From positions 3,224,001 through 3,288,000 of the forward strand of contig JARYHS010006964.1 in assembly GCA_031002005.1 (NCBI GenBank): a stretch of DNA of 64,000 nucleotides. Reading direction: 5' to 3'. Origin of the DNA: Vandiemenella viatica. Its lineage: Eukaryota > Arthropoda > Insecta > Orthoptera > Morabidae. The notes under the pieces are model-generated. The model did not search any database and was not told the DNA's origin. It saw nothing but the letters and a program-made list of their open reading frames with translations. Below, piece by piece: positions 22,998 to 35,641 of this stretch (the first letter of the stretch is position 1; each line of letters starts with the position of its first letter). The position numbers and the translations under genes are program-made.

Positions 22998-24726
22998 ATC
23001 ACTGAAAACCAACACAAGAAGCAACTGTCAAATTTTAGCCAAGTATTTTCACTCACTTCTCAATTGGGAGCCACCGATAGAACAATTAATTTTGAGAAAC
23101 CCCCACCCAACCCTGATTCAAAACCACCATCTCTTGAGGAGCTAAAGAAAATAATCAACTCTTTGAAAAACAACAAGTCTCCGGGAGAAGACGGAATCAT
23201 AGCCGAAATATGGAAATTAAATGACAAAAATCTCACACAAGCAATTTACAGAATTATATCAAACATTTGGGAAACTGAAAAAGTACCTGAAGAGTGGAAG
23301 TGTGCATTAATTCATCCTCTCCATAAAAAAAGGTTACAAAAGTGACCCAAATAATTGCAGGGGAATTTCACTGCTCCCTGTAGCATACAAAATTCTTTCA
23401 AAAACCCTGTTAAGTCGACTAGAAGAACAGGCAGACCCATCAATAGGAGAGTATCAGGTAGGGTTTCGCAAAGGTCGATCTTGTATAGAACAGATTTGGA
23501 ACCGAAAAACAATTTTGCAAATGAGAAGGTGTAGAAATACTGTGATAACTTTTGTCGACTTTAAAAAGGCCTATGACTCAATAGATAGGCAAACATTATT
23601 CCATATTTTAGAGGAATTCAAAATCGACAGAAAAACAAGGTCGATTATCCAACAGACATTAACGGGTGCAACTTCCAAAGTTAAATTCATGGGACAAATA
23701 TCAGAGGCATTTCACATCCATACCGGTGTTCGCCAAGGAGATGGACTGTCACCACTTCTATTTAACATGGTTCTGGAAAAAATTGTGAGGACATGGGAAA
23801 AGGAAATAAAGGGAATTCAACGCGGGATTAAAAAAGAGCAGAGTATCAATGTAAAGTGTGTGGATTTTGTAGACGACCTTGCCATTTTAACCAGCAATAG
23901 AGAAGAAGCCAAACTTGCACTGGAGAAGCTTCACGAAATTTCACAGAAAACTGGCCTACGAATTTCCTACGAGAAAACTCAATACATGGAAAGCAAGCCT
24001 GCAGATAATCTTCCCATTACAACTCGGTACGGGAAAGTGACACAGGTAATGCACTTTAAATATCTGGGAGAGATCATCCAACCATCAGGACTGAACACAA
24101 TAGCCAACCAAGAAAGAATATCAAAATTACAAAAAGCGTATAAGCTTACTTGGAATCACTACAATAAAAAATCTATTTCTGTCAACGCCAAACTAAGGCA
24201 TTACAGCACAGTAGTTCTGCCGGAAGCACTTTATGCTGCAGAAACTACAGTGATTCATGGTCATACAAAAATAAGAGACATTGAAAAGCAGGAAAGGAAA
24301 ATTCTGAGGAAAATATTCGGACCAGTTTTTCGTGAAGGAATTTGGATAAAGAGGCCATCAAAAGAGCTCTACAAACAGATAGAAACAATAACTGACAACT
24401 TTAGAAAAAGAAGGATGAAATTTTATGGACATATTAGCAGGATGAACAAGAACAGGCTCACAAGGCAAATCTTCGAGATAGTAAACACCAGTAAAAACAA
24501 GATTAAATGGGTATCTGAAACAGAAGAGGACCTTAAAGAATTGGGGATCACACAAGACAACATAAACAACCGGGAACAGTTTAGAAACATCATAAAGAAA
24601 CATACACTTAAACAAACACAAACCAAAAAAAGAACAGGAAACAAATGGTCAGAAGAGCGCAAGAGAGAACACAGCGAGTGTATGAAGAGAATTTGGGAAG
24701 AAAGCAAGAAGAAAAAAACATCATGA
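22998..24726 (+). pseudogene. RTE reverse transcriptase, one frameshift
   Basis: Frame one (about 22,998-23,331) carries NNKSPGEDGI. After a 7-A run (23,325-23,331) the frame moves by one base and stays open to the stop at 24,726. Visible RT motifs are NCRGISLLPVAYKILSK, GFRKGRS, VDFKKAYDSID (first catalytic Asp), GVRQGDGLSPLLFNMVLE and FVDDLAIL (the two catalytic Asp of the YxDD box). The C-terminal domain follows, ending in a Lys/Glu-rich tail. Six A instead of seven would restore one frame. The AP endonuclease domain is absent because of the 5' truncation. A second, more decayed copy of the family lies at 50.4-51.9 kb. Confidence 0.9.
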
Positions 24727-24772
24727 CTACTCAAGTTCAGTCGCTCTCTTTAAACGGAATAATCGAAGAAGA
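22998..24772 (+). mobile_element. RTE-clade non-LTR retrotransposon, 5'-truncated, with 12-bp target duplication
   Basis: Flanked by a perfect 12-bp duplication AGACGTTATTTA (22,986-22,997 and 24,773-24,784). The 3' end is a short GAA-repeat tail (CGAAGAAGA) rather than poly(A), typical of RTE elements. The 5' endonuclease part is missing, as expected from incomplete target-primed reverse transcription. Confidence 0.9.
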
Positions 24773-24784
24773 AGACGTTATTTA

Positions 24785-26720
24785 GTAACAGTTCTATTTA
24801 GCTAAGCATCAGTAACTAAATTAATTGTCAGAATACTGAAAGAAAAGTACATATTTCGTTTAAATTGACGTAATAATTATTAGTAGATTATATTTATTTC
24901 ATATTAGTTTGATGTGAAAGTATTCGTTAAAATCTTTGGCAATAGATAAGTAAGATAAAACCTTTGACTTCAAAGAGAGCTTAAGTAAATTTAAAAATAA
25001 AAAAATTGTTTTCATTAGTGTCCTGTTGGTTAAATCATTACTTCGTTTGAACAAAAGCTGTTCCACACTGATCGCAATCTACACAACAAAGACTACAATT
25101 AAATGTAATATTGACTGGCAAGACATAAGTTGTTCAGATTTTTTTAATTTTTTGATTTTGCTGATGATATGTTTCAGCCGTATATAACTGCATTAGCCAT
25201 TCAACCGTCATAATACCGCTCTGAATAAAGAACAACGTGAAAGGCAGATGTAAACACCAGTGAAGATTTTTTATTTAGTTTATATCGCGATGCATTATTA
25301 CCACTAAAACGTGATAAATACATATATTAATATGCCTGTAACTGGAGTATTGTTTCCCTGGCGGCATGTTTAGCGTAGTATGTGATTAGGGGATTCTATG
25401 ATAACCGTAGCGCCGCAATTAGATGATGGATTCTTATGTAAAAAAAAATTGAAAGTAGCGAATAAAATTTTTTGATATTTCACTTAGTTCTCGAGTATTG
25501 TGACTAAAAATTGACGTGGTTAGGTTGAAATGCGGCCTGGAAAAGAAGAAAAATTTCGCCATCGCCAAATTTGAAGATGAAATCGTATGTAACTCGAAGA
25601 GAGAAATCGAAAATAAGAAATACATTTTTTTTTCATATCTTGCTTAGTTCTCGAAATATTGTATCTCAAAAGTGAGGAGGTTAGGGTGAGATCTGGCTTG
25701 GACCAGAAAAAAAATTCATCAAAACCACTAGATCTACACTACAGGTGTTTTATTTTCTTCCTGGTGGTTGTTGTTAGGTTGAAATACGGCCTGGACAAGA
25801 AGAAACGTCACCAAAAGCATAAGGAACTATACCAATATCTGATTTTTAACATGCTATATCTCGAAAACCAAGAGAGACATAAAAAAAAATCTTTATTTTA
25901 GATTTGTTTCGTCGGGTTCTACAAGAATTAATTATCAGATTGTGGCGCTACGATAATGATTGAACTGCCTGTGGTAAGATTGAAATGCAACCTGGACCAG
26001 TAGAGCAACAGAAACATTTTGTTACAGTGCAAGGCAATAGGAAAAGCTTTGATTTTGTAGCGGCAGTATTAGCCGAGATTGTGGTTAGGATGAAATGCAG
26101 CCTGGGCAAGAATAAAAAATGAACCTTATCTCAGCAAAAGTAAATTGAATTTAGTTATTATCCGTTATTTAAGCAGCTTTCAAAAGCACTATGTCACGTT
26201 TTGACGTCACGTATCACGATGTAAACTACTCCCGTATGTGATTAGATTTAAAATGCAACCTGGACCAGGATAGCAACCGAAACCTTTTGTTACAGCGCAA
26301 GGAACTAGGAATTGCACTTATTTTATAACAATTCGATTTATTTAAACAATTGCTAAGAAATGAATTGCTACAACATTGAAAGAAAAATATGAATTTTGTT
26401 AAAATTGGCAAATTAATTATCAGTTGCTTTTTCTTTTTACTGAAATCATTACTTTATTTGAATGAAAGAAGTTCCAAATTGATCGCTATCTATGCGGGGT
26501 AAACCACAATTAAAACTAATATTATGTGGCATTAACGTAAGTTGTTTAGATATATTTTAAGCATCTTTAATTTTCCACTGGGGTCATTCAAGTTGACAAC
26601 TGAATTTTATTTCTACATCACAAGGGACGAGAAATTACACGACATTGATCTTTATTTTATAACCATTCTATTTAGGTAAACAACTAAAAAGAAATTAATT
26701 GCAAAGACACTCCGATAAAC
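24785..26720. repeat. Diverged direct repeats surrounding a TIR element
   Basis: A block containing AATCATTACTTCGTTTGAA and TGATCGCAATCTAC (25,035-25,130) recurs near 26,447-26,560. A second block (TTATTTAGTAACAGTTCTATT at 24,780, 26,310 and 26,655) occurs three times. GAAATGCAACCTGGACCAG recurs at about 25,983 and 26,250. No protein is encoded. This looks like a decayed low-copy tandem array. Confidence 0.45.
25400..25960. mobile_element. TIR element built of 150-bp units, copy 2 of the 2.1-kb family
   Basis: Left end ATAACCGTAGCGCCGCAAT. The right end reversed is ATTATCGTAGCGCCACAAT. Both ends continue into GATGATGGATTCTT-like sequence. Units start near 25,436 and 25,588 and match the units at 2,101-2,545. 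There is no transposase. Confidence 0.5.
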
Positions 26721-26879
26721 CCGTAATTTTTGACGGGCGCTTATGGAGAGGGCTATTATGGAGACTGCCTCTTGGATGAGCAACAGGTGGTCAGCACTCG
26801 TCGGGTCTCGGGGTCGGTCGGCGATACTCGGCCGACAGCCATGTGCAGTTCCATTAGCCGCCAACAGAGCGCACCGCTG

Positions 26880-29294
26880 GCGCCTCGTAAACATTCCAGA
26901 GGAATTCCATACCATGAAGTTCCCCTTCCATTCCTGCAAATCATCGAAGCAGTAGGCACTGAGGTGATCACGGCTAATGGTAAAATCTCCGTCATTTCAG
27001 CCTACCGTCCACCACGGCGGTATCTCCTTGAGGCTGAATATAAATCGCTGGCATCCATCCATGGTAAGCTTTTAACAGGGGGTGACTACAATGCTAAGCA
27101 CACAGACTAGCACTGCAGGTTCACCAATCAACCAGGTAAACATCTGCGGCGTGTGTCCAACAGACACAACATATATGTTGGGCACCTGTAGAACCTACAC
27201 ACTATCCAGACTGGATATCCTTGATGTCCTCATCTCTAAGGGTATTACAGGATTTTTCGCAGCCTCTACAATGAACAGGATGTCATCTGATCATCTGCCT
27301 GTTATTGTGGATGTTGGCAGCCCACAGACAGGCCTACCTTTGACTTTTGGAAGACTAATTGGAGAAAGTACAGGGAGTTGTTAACGGAGGCGCTGGAAGA
27401 GTACCCAGTTGACGGAAACACTGATGACGCCTTAGAATTCTTCGAAAGTGCCGTCAAAAATGTTACTACAGCCACGACACCAATGCAGACTCACTTTGCT
27501 TCTTCTCCATATTTCCCACCGCACCTGCTTGCTGCGATCTGCCACAACAACCGGGCTGCCAAGGAGTGGAGGCTCAATAGAAACCCGGCAACCAGGACGT
27601 TGTAAAATCGCCCCCAGCTAGAGCTGAAGGTACATCAAAACAGGGAGTGGGAATCCAGCCTTTCGATATTACGGCTGGAAGATCGACCACTCTGGTTGCA
27701 CACCCGTTGGTTTACCAAGAAACGGAGAAGACGTCCATCCATTCAAAGTGAGCGTGGCGTCATTACCGCTCTATAGATAAAAGATATGCGCTGCCGGATG
27801 TGTTCGAAATAAATTTTCAACCATTTCAAGGAGATGTTGAACAGATGTTCAACGTGTACAGTCATCTAAGTGCTCTCCTGGTGAAGGGGATAATGAAGTG
27901 CACGATATCGTGCTTGTCACTCCTCAGGAGATCCTCAGCTGTGTAGTCAGACTGCACCCGCATAAAGCCACGGGTCCTGACGAGATTGGAAATGTATGCC
28001 TCAGGAACCTTCCGCTGGTAGCCGCAGACTATCGCGCCAAAATTTCATCACCATAATTCAGACGAAGACATACCCACGTTGGTGGGAACACGCGGATGTT
28101 GTTCCAGTTCATAAGAGCGGGTAGGTCCCAAGCTTGCCGCAAAATTACCGCCCTATCAGCTTGCTGCCAGCTGTCAGAGAGGTGTTTGAGTATCTCCTGC
28201 TCAGGCGCCTAAACCGTCATATTGAAATATGCGGCATTATTCCCAAACACCAACTAGGGTTCCGTCGTGGCCACTCGACCATCCAACAGCTGATGAGAGC
28301 AACAGAGGCTGCGACGCATGGATTCAACTACGAGGAATATTATGGCCTCGTGAATTTAGACATATCACGAGCCTTTGAATCTATCTGGCTCGGGGCTCCT
28401 GATGAAATTATATGACCATGGATTCTAATGTTGTATCTTGAGGGACGGAATTTCTGCGTATGAGCTGGTGCAGAACATTCAACTCGACGACTAATCATGG
28501 CAGATGTTTCTCAAGTATCGGTGTTAGGACTGACCTTTACTCACTCTACACTGCTGACGTGCCAACTCCAGCCAACGGTCCATACTGCCACCTACACTGA
28601 TGATACGGCGTTTATACCTGCAGTAACAACAGGGCAGTAACCACCCTGCGCTTGCAGAAAGTCCAGCAGAAGATAGTAGCTTTGGCGTGGCGGTGGCGGA
28701 TTGAAATCAACCTCACCAAAACTCAAGCAATTATGCTCACCAAACGATTGTGACCTCGTCAGCGAATTCAACCTGACCTTCAGCTTCAGTTAAACGGGAA
28801 AAACATACCATGGGCCAGAAAGGTCCGCTATCTCGGTGGGACACTCGACAGTAGACTGACGTGGCGTGCACACGTTGAAGATATTCGGAAAAGAGCTAGT
28901 GCCAGACTACAAGCCCTGTACCCAATTTTAAACAGGGACAGCAATCTCGCATCATCTACGGGTGTACGTCTTTACAGCTCGCTGGTCAGGCTGATACTCG
29001 AGTACGCCTGTCCAGTGTGGGGATACGCGGCCGCGACACATCATCGCCGCCTGCAAACAATTCAAACACAGTTCTGAAGAAAGCCCTACATCTTGAGACA
29101 GGGTTTCCTACCTCTGCGCTTCATGAAGCTTCAAATCTACCAATGTTGAAAGATCGGTTCCGAAAGCTTGCGAAAAAATTCTACGAACAATGTCATGTAT
29201 CTAAAAATCCATTGGTTAACGTGCTTGGCGATTATCCGATGGATGTTGGACCACATAACCGACCACTGAAGACTTTCAATTGAAAAAAAAAAAA
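26880..29294 (+). pseudogene. Jockey-like non-LTR retrotransposon, heavily degraded
   Basis: Scattered plus-strand frames follow the order of a Jockey ORF2. Endonuclease: ISAYRPPRR, GGDYNAKHTD, SSDHLPVIVD. RT: HKATGPDEIG, NYRPISLLPAVREVFEYLL, GFRRGHSTIQQL, VNLDISRAFESIWL (first catalytic Asp) and a degraded TDDTAFI box near 28,600. C-terminus: HRRLQTIQ ... LGDYPMDVGPHNRPLKTF. It ends in an A-tract at 29,283-29,294. Many stops and frameshifts. No target duplication was found. Confidence 0.8.
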
Positions 29295-29725
29295 GACGCC
29301 TATATGAATACATACCTTACGAGAAGACACGCAACATCTACCACCAATAGGAGGAAATGTCAACCAGCAAAGCCTCCAACTTACCCTGCCTGTTACAACA
29401 AGGCAGTGAAGGCGTGTGCTGCAGCCAGGCTGTGTGCTCCCTGGATTTCCTCATCACTCGAATGGTCTTTGGGTATTTCACTGCAACAGCTGATTACCGA
29501 TTGGTCGTAACATACGGACAATTGTTATTTTTCATGGTATTAACATATATTAGAACGAACCTAAGATATTGTTGGCACTAAGTTTATTACTTACTACTTT
29601 TCGTCCCACTTACAAACTAATGCGCTTGGTAACTACATCAGATATAAATTGTACCTTTTTCTTTTTGTTTTAGAAATAGTGCTGGCAATTTTCAATGGAA
29701 TAATAAATATAATTAATTATAAGAA
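29295..29725. other. No gene seen
   Basis: Short frames only; nothing recognised between the Jockey-like tail and the palindromic element. Confidence 0.35.
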
Positions 29726-29727
29726 AT

Positions 29728-29996
29728 ATATTTGAAGCTAAAATGAAGTCTTCATGGGTGTACCGCGGGATAGTGTTTTGAAAACACGATATTTCGACGA
29801 CTAGCTCCGTCATCTTCATCAGGTGTCGAGACATCTGCTAGTCTTCGAAATATCGTCGGAAACAGTATCCGACGGTCAGCCGACCTGTGCAGATGTCTCG
29901 ACACCTGATGAAGACGACGGAGCTAGTCGTCGAAAAATCATGTTTTCAAAACATTATCTGGCGGTACACCCATGAAGACTTCATTTCAAGCATATG
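29728..29996. mobile_element. Palindromic (fold-back) MITE
   Basis: Two arms of about 100 bp are close reverse complements: ATGAAGTCTTCATGGGTGTA on the left matches TACACCCATGAAGACTTCAT on the right, and TGATGAAGACGACGGAGC matches GCTCCGTCATCTTCATCA. The unpaired centre is about 50 bp. No coding capacity. Confidence 0.7.
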
Positions 29997-30129
29997 TCCG
30001 TAAAGTATCGGTTCTTATATATTCTAAGTTGTTAAACAATTATGATTACTCTTACATACAAATGCTTTACAACTTTACAAACAGTAGCTATTTGACCGTA
30101 TTCATCCATTTTCTGGCAGCCAAGTCGCG

Positions 30130-30599
30130 CATCAGTTTGATAGTGAGAAGTTGAATGTGTTCAACTCGGGCAGACGCTCGATCCACTTCAATACAGTTTC
30201 AAGGCCGGCAAATGCTTGAGTAGCAGCTTTGACATTAAGGCCATCTTCTTCCTCGACACTTCCTTCTCTCACACTTTAAATAAGTTCATCATCATTTAGA
30301 ATTTCATACCTAGGGTCTGACGAATCACACACCACCCACTCTCTTAAATCTTCAGCTCCAACTTTTGAACATCCAGGAAATTTAGAAATGAATGTTTCTA
30401 AATACCTCAAGTGACACGTTATCCCCATCTTATCCTGTCTCTTCTCTCACCCTTTCTTGAGCTTCTTTTTACATTTTCTCCTTTTCCTCCTCTTCTTCAG
30501 TTGGTATGCATTTTAACTTGATCCACACACGTCTTAAAAAAGCGATTCGGATATTCAGCGACTCGGATAGTCGGAGTTCGGATAATTAGAGTTCAACTG
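30130..30599 (-). mobile_element. pogo/Tigger (jerky-like) remnant
   Basis: On the minus strand the end reads CAGTTGAACTCTAATTATCC next to a TA, matching Tigger/pogo termini. A frame downstream reads EDLREWVVCDSSDPRYEIL, then DDELI (stop), then LETVLKWIERLPE, which is the C-terminal region of pogo-group transposases. The DDE core between them is missing, so this is an internal-deletion derivative. Confidence 0.65.
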
Positions 30600-31400
30600 T
30601 AATGCTGTATGGAAAAGAAAGATTTTTTTTTTTTTTTTTGAAAGCCCTCGTAGATTCTGTTGTGCGGAGTCCAAGTGTGGCATTTATTTATAATGAAAAC
30701 AGAAATCGAAATAGATTTCATTGACAGAAATCTTGAGTAGGGATGCAGCCATGGGGTTCACACGTCTCTACGCAGGACACTGGCTGCTACGCTCAGCTGG
30801 CCGCCACAACTACTTCGCACTTTCGCAAGGAATGAGTTTTATTACTTCGTGAAGATAGGGCAGTGATTGTTCCGCTAGTTTAAATTCAGAAAAATTTTCC
30901 TACACGAAAATACATCAAGAAAAATACTTTGACTGTTGCATGTCGCCGGCTAGAGAATTAATCCCTTCCCTGCCGTGCCGGCAGCGAACACATTGAAAGA
31001 CAAAATGGGCCTCGCGAAAGACGCGATTATACGGCCCTGTACGGTGAACGCGCTCCTGATATTCGTTCTGCCTGAAGCAACCTGGCTGACTACTTGTTTT
31101 AAAAACAAACAAACAAAATGCTGCTTAATTACACGAATATCTACGTGTTTCGTCATGATACGAGACTCGTGTCTTAACAAGCACAATTCCCCACTCAGTG
31201 TTGGATGTCAGCCTGCTCCAGGATGCATCGCAGCCACGATCTCTGCCTAACAAGAATATAACAAACAACAGCATCAGAAGACATTATCACGAGGCGCACT
31301 TTGGTAGAAAGCATACAAAACACAGAAGCGCTAAGAATATGTTTTGTGGTTTCAATTTCTACTTGATAATTAAGTTGTAACTGAAATACGTAAAATTCGT
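30600..31400. other. No gene seen
   Basis: Overlapping short frames on both strands near 30,915-31,250 show no family resemblance. Confidence 0.35.
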
Positions 31401-31404
31401 TCCA

Positions 31405-31605
31405 TTTCGTTTTGTTTGTGGCTTTACGCCTCGTCAACGACAAAGTAATTACTGGCAGGAAAGGAATGATGCAAGAAATGGGAAGGGATTCAGCGATGAT
31501 CTTTTGAAGGAACCATTCCGGCATACGCCGGGAGTGATTTCGGTAAACCATGGAAAACCCAAATCTGGGTGCCCGTACGGGGATTCAACTCTACAACACT
31601 CGGTG
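31405..31605 (-). repeat. tRNA-derived SINE copy 4
   Basis: Shares with copy 3 the blocks GGCTTTACGCCTCGTC, TTCCGGCATACGCCGGGAG and ACCCAAATCTGGGTGC. The tRNA-like head is at the right end with a partly lost B box. Confidence 0.65.
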
Positions 31606-31924
31606 TGAAATCCGTAAGAGAGTCTTTATATAGCAATCTACATCAAATATTAAAAGCAACTAAAATACCTACAGTTTAACGAAATGAATGCGCTTTTTTA
31701 TTTTTTTACTATCTTTCATTCCCCCTGCTGAAGGCAGGGGTCGGGCCGCTATAGAGCGTGAGCTCTTTTGACCTTTATGGTAAGTTTTTTTTTAATTTTA
31801 ATTATTTCCATTCATTTAGTTTGGATTTTTGGAAAATGGTACTGCAGACACAATGTCTTAGTGGTTCGGTGGACTTATCGTCCTTAGTTTTCATGAACTT
31901 AGTCTCCACGCGGGATTAATACTG

Positions 31925-33354
31925 ATACTAACTGTGTAAGCAGTTGGATAAGTTGTGTCATCTGGTGCATCTTGACTCCCTTGGTTTGGTAGTGATTCCA
32001 TGGTGTTGAACACTACAGCATTCATGTTCTTGGTGTTGTCTGTTGTTAACTTGGTTGCTCCGTGCAGGTGGGACCCAGTCTTGTCTCGACGTTGAGTAGT
32101 TGAGCGTTACCGCTTTCCAGGAGCCTTCTTTTCGGTCGGAGTTCTTCCAGTCGTGGCTGTGTATGCCACAGTTTGCATTTTGTCTGCTCTCCTTATATTT
32201 TTCTGTATTGATGGTCTTGGCGCTGTTGTTTCTACGTTTTGTGGCAGTCGCAGTTTGCAGATTGCTGTGGTCAGGACAACCTGCGTAGGCTGCTGAATAC
32301 GGTCCTCGGCCGTTTTTCGCATGCTGCTTCGGCGTCTCTGGGTCTGCTGCAGTTTTTGACATTGTGTCGCTCGCCACAGCGGACACAACGTTCTGTAGCG
32401 CGACAGTCCTTAGCATAGTGCCAGAATTTTTGTCATCTATAACATTGCTGTATGCTTGTCTTCTTTCCTGGGTTTCTTTTGTTGATATGCTTATCGTCCG
32501 ATTTGTGGTTGATAATATCTGTCGGTGTTGTCAGTTGTTCCTGTGGCCAGGAGCGTTCAGTTTAAGGCGGTTTTTTCTTGGTACAGGATACCTTCATCCT
32601 GCAGTATCCTGATGACCACTGCCATGTCACACTTTTTTTTAGGTAAAGTGTTCCCAACTTGTCGCCTTCCTCCGTGGCTGCCTGACCACTTGGAAACTGC
32701 GGGTTGATCGTCATCGCTTTCAAAGTTTCGGGCCTGGTGGCAGCTACCAGCATCCTCCTTCCTGAATTCTGTGATGTAGACATCGGTGTGATTTCTTGGA
32801 TTTCGGATATGGTCTTGATTATCAGGTTCTGATGGCTGATCAAGTCTTCTAGGCTGTTTTTCTTTAGGTCCACCAGCTTGAAGGAGAAATTTTATGATTC
32901 TTCTGGCGAGTCCTGGCGTGATGAGCTTGCACTTGGTTTCGTCTGCGACTAGTCTTCCCTGCCACGTCGTGTATGCGTTGGTCCTTCGTTTCTTGGAGAT
33001 GCCCTATCGCTTGGGCTAGGCGATGTCGGCGTCAGGGGAGGATATACAATGTTATGCAGGTACGCTTCTTAGTTGAAGTATGTATCAAAGTCCGTTGGAA
33101 ATTGAATTTTTCTGTATCCGGTTTTTGTGGACTGGTAAGATGTATTATGCTTCATCGACGTTGCCGCATAGAAATTCCTTGATTGTGTTGGCAATCTCCA
33201 CGTGAAACACTTGTCGTAGACTTCGACGTGTATCTCCATCTCTAGCGGTGCGTTGTCGCTTCTGAGGTAAGTTATCCATCCATTCTTCAGCATGTCTTTT
33301 TGGTGTCGGCCGTGCACACCTTCTGTGTTTCATATTCTGAAATAAATTGGCCAT
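31925..33354 (-). pseudogene. Antisense gag (ORF1) of a Jockey-like retrotransposon
   Basis: Minus-strand frames from about 33,354 down include the segment EFLCGN, then after frameshifts a paired zinc-knuckle-like region (HYAKDCRATERCVRCGERHN, near 32,350-32,420), a Lys/Arg-rich segment, and the ending LIQLLTQLVS near 31,940. Order and ending resemble Jockey/BEL-type ORF1 proteins, which bind the element RNA. Several frames are used, so it is a pseudogene. No RT follows on this strand. Confidence 0.55.
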
Positions 33355-33549
33355 TGTTCGTCATCATGAGATCGGTGTGATCCCCTTGTGGACAGATGAC
33401 GTCCAATCACCAGGTGACGGTGTGGAGAAGCCCTCTCCTCTTGGGAGGTTGCTCGATGCCATCCTCTCACCGCCGCTGTGCGACGGTCACTCGGCGCTGG
33501 AGGTGCGTGCTAACTAGAGTATAGGCTGCACCATTTGTACTCCGTGTTG

Positions 33550-34803
33550 GCGCGCCGCAGCTCCAGGCGTGGGTCCCAACCAAGATTTCAAGCAGATCCG
33601 AGAAATAAAGCTACCGTCCATCATGTAGTGGAAGTTAGTGGAAAAGTTAGTACTATGTTGTTGGAACAGAAAAAAATATTCATTGAATTTTCAGCTGTGA
33701 CGGCTAAGGATTACATTACAGTACCGAACTGTGTAAGGTGCTGTGATTGGGGTCATGTCAGCAAGCACTGTCAGAAGGCTGACTCAACATGCGACCACTG
33801 CGGTCCGACTGGACACAAGAAAGACCAATGCGACAAGAAAAACATTGCTCCCGTATGCATCCCATGTGCGAAGAGAGGTAAAACGTGCAAAAAGAAAGGG
33901 AAGGAGTGTCTAACTTATCAGATGCTCCTTCAGCGTATGATCAGCCAAATAGATTATGGATAAGCCAGTTAAAACAGCAAAAGGGATTGAAAAAACCCTT
34001 ATGTATGATAAACATGAGATGGTAACAATAAACAAGAGGAAAAATAAAAATCCGTCACGGAAGTGCAGGGATGCAGAACGAGCGGCCAACTTTAGAAGTA
34101 AAAAACAAGGCAGCCGAGACTTAGCACCAAAAATGATAGACTCAGCAGTTAAGACGGAAGAATTAGCAGAGACACAAAACACAACGAAAGACGCTGCAGT
34201 TCAGACTGAAGAATACGTAGAAACGAAACACATAGTGAAAGACACTGCAGTTCAGACCGAAGAATACGCAAAAATAAAAACAGACTGAAGGATACAATCA
34301 CACAAACTGTTACAACTCCTCCTTACCCAGGAAGAAGGGCAGGACTTGGATGGTGTAAAGGGCCTAACTTGGTCGATGAAAGCCCGATGGCAGCGCAATC
34401 TACACACCCTAAAATATCACTGCAAACAAAGATTGAAAAAAGAGTTGCGTTAGATCCCACAAAAATATACATAGACCTTGAGAACACGGTAAAAATTAGC
34501 AGACTAGAACAAGAGCATGTGTTGGCAATGGCGTTTAGGCACCTCACTAGGATGCTGCACCCAGCAGGGAAAACAGTCACCTTTCCCCAACTTGAAGCAG
34601 TGGACAGAATACAACTCAAGGCCAGCAACTTACCCACGGATCCAGCCCAGTTTTTGACGCTAGTTAAAAAATTATTCAACAACAGAAATGAGATTTTTGA
34701 CCCGGACCTAATATATAAACAATTTGTGATGACTCATGGAAGGATACTTTTCGTCGCGAAACTTCCATGCCCTCAGAGTAATGTTTACACTAAGCACCCA
34801 TAG
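33550..34803 (+). pseudogene. R1-type ORF1 (gag) with zinc knuckles, frameshifted
   Basis: After VHHVVEVSG the protein has three cysteine clusters: CVRCCDWGHVSKHC and CDHCGPTGHKKDQC (both C-x2-C-x4-H-x4-C), then CIPCAKRGKTCKKKGKEC. The frame shifts near 33,955 and again near 34,240-34,290. Between these lies a charged region with AVQTEEYVETKHIVKD repeated about three times in diverged form. A C-terminal domain follows (KISLQTKIEKRVALDPTKI to LIYKQF) and stops at 34,803. Zinc knuckles are usually near the C-terminus of R1 gag, so about 280 residues after them is unusual. Confidence 0.65.
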
Positions 34804-35641
34804 ATGAAAGGTACAATCAAAGTTGCACAAATTAATGCAAGATGGACAAATATGGTTCTGCATGAGCTAAGGAATCTTGCTACGCAACATGACTGGGATG
34901 TTATCTGTTTGCAAGAGCCTTAGTCTAAGGCTGTGGTCACAGTGGATGCGTACACTGACGACCTATAACGCATGCGAAAACTTCGTGCGCGCTCGTCAGT
35001 GTGGTTGTGGTCACAGTGTATCGGAGTTGGTCGTGCGCGCTCGTCAGTGTAGTTGTTGTCACAGTGAAAATCGGAATTATTTCTTAATTTCATTAAAAAT
35101 GGAAGCTGACTGGATGTTTTTAGATAATTCTGTACTAAGACTCATCTTGTTGGAAAATGAAAAAGAGTGTTGGATTAGTGATATTAATTTTACCAGGGAA
35201 ACTCAAGGAGAATTTGCTTTACTTTTCCCTGATCTAATCAAAGATGATCAAAAATTCTTCGGCTACTTCAGAATGCGGCCAGAAACATTCAACTATATTT
35301 TAGAGAAAATAAGTTCGAAAATTGAGAAACAGAGTAATTTCCGGAGTTGCATTGCACCTATGGAGAAACTTGCAGTTACATTAAGGTAAATGAATAAATG
35401 TAGTTTCTATTATTAAACTAAGTTGTGTATTAAAAAAACCTTGGAAATTGATTGAATAGATAGTGCCAAAGTATCTCTTGTGTATAGTTTACTGAGCTCA
35501 GATAAAGCTAACAGTCACCTTATTTACCAATTAGTGACTTAAGCTTACACGACATAAATTATGTGTTTCAACTGAATGTTCATAAATCGTTCAAACATCT
35601 TAATAATTATAAATGAATGCAATTTTTCTCGGCGTTGTTTA

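Noticed and set aside
26652..27110. Host genes in overlapping short frames on both strands
   Set aside because: The plus-strand parts fit a degraded Jockey-like endonuclease; the others are shadows.
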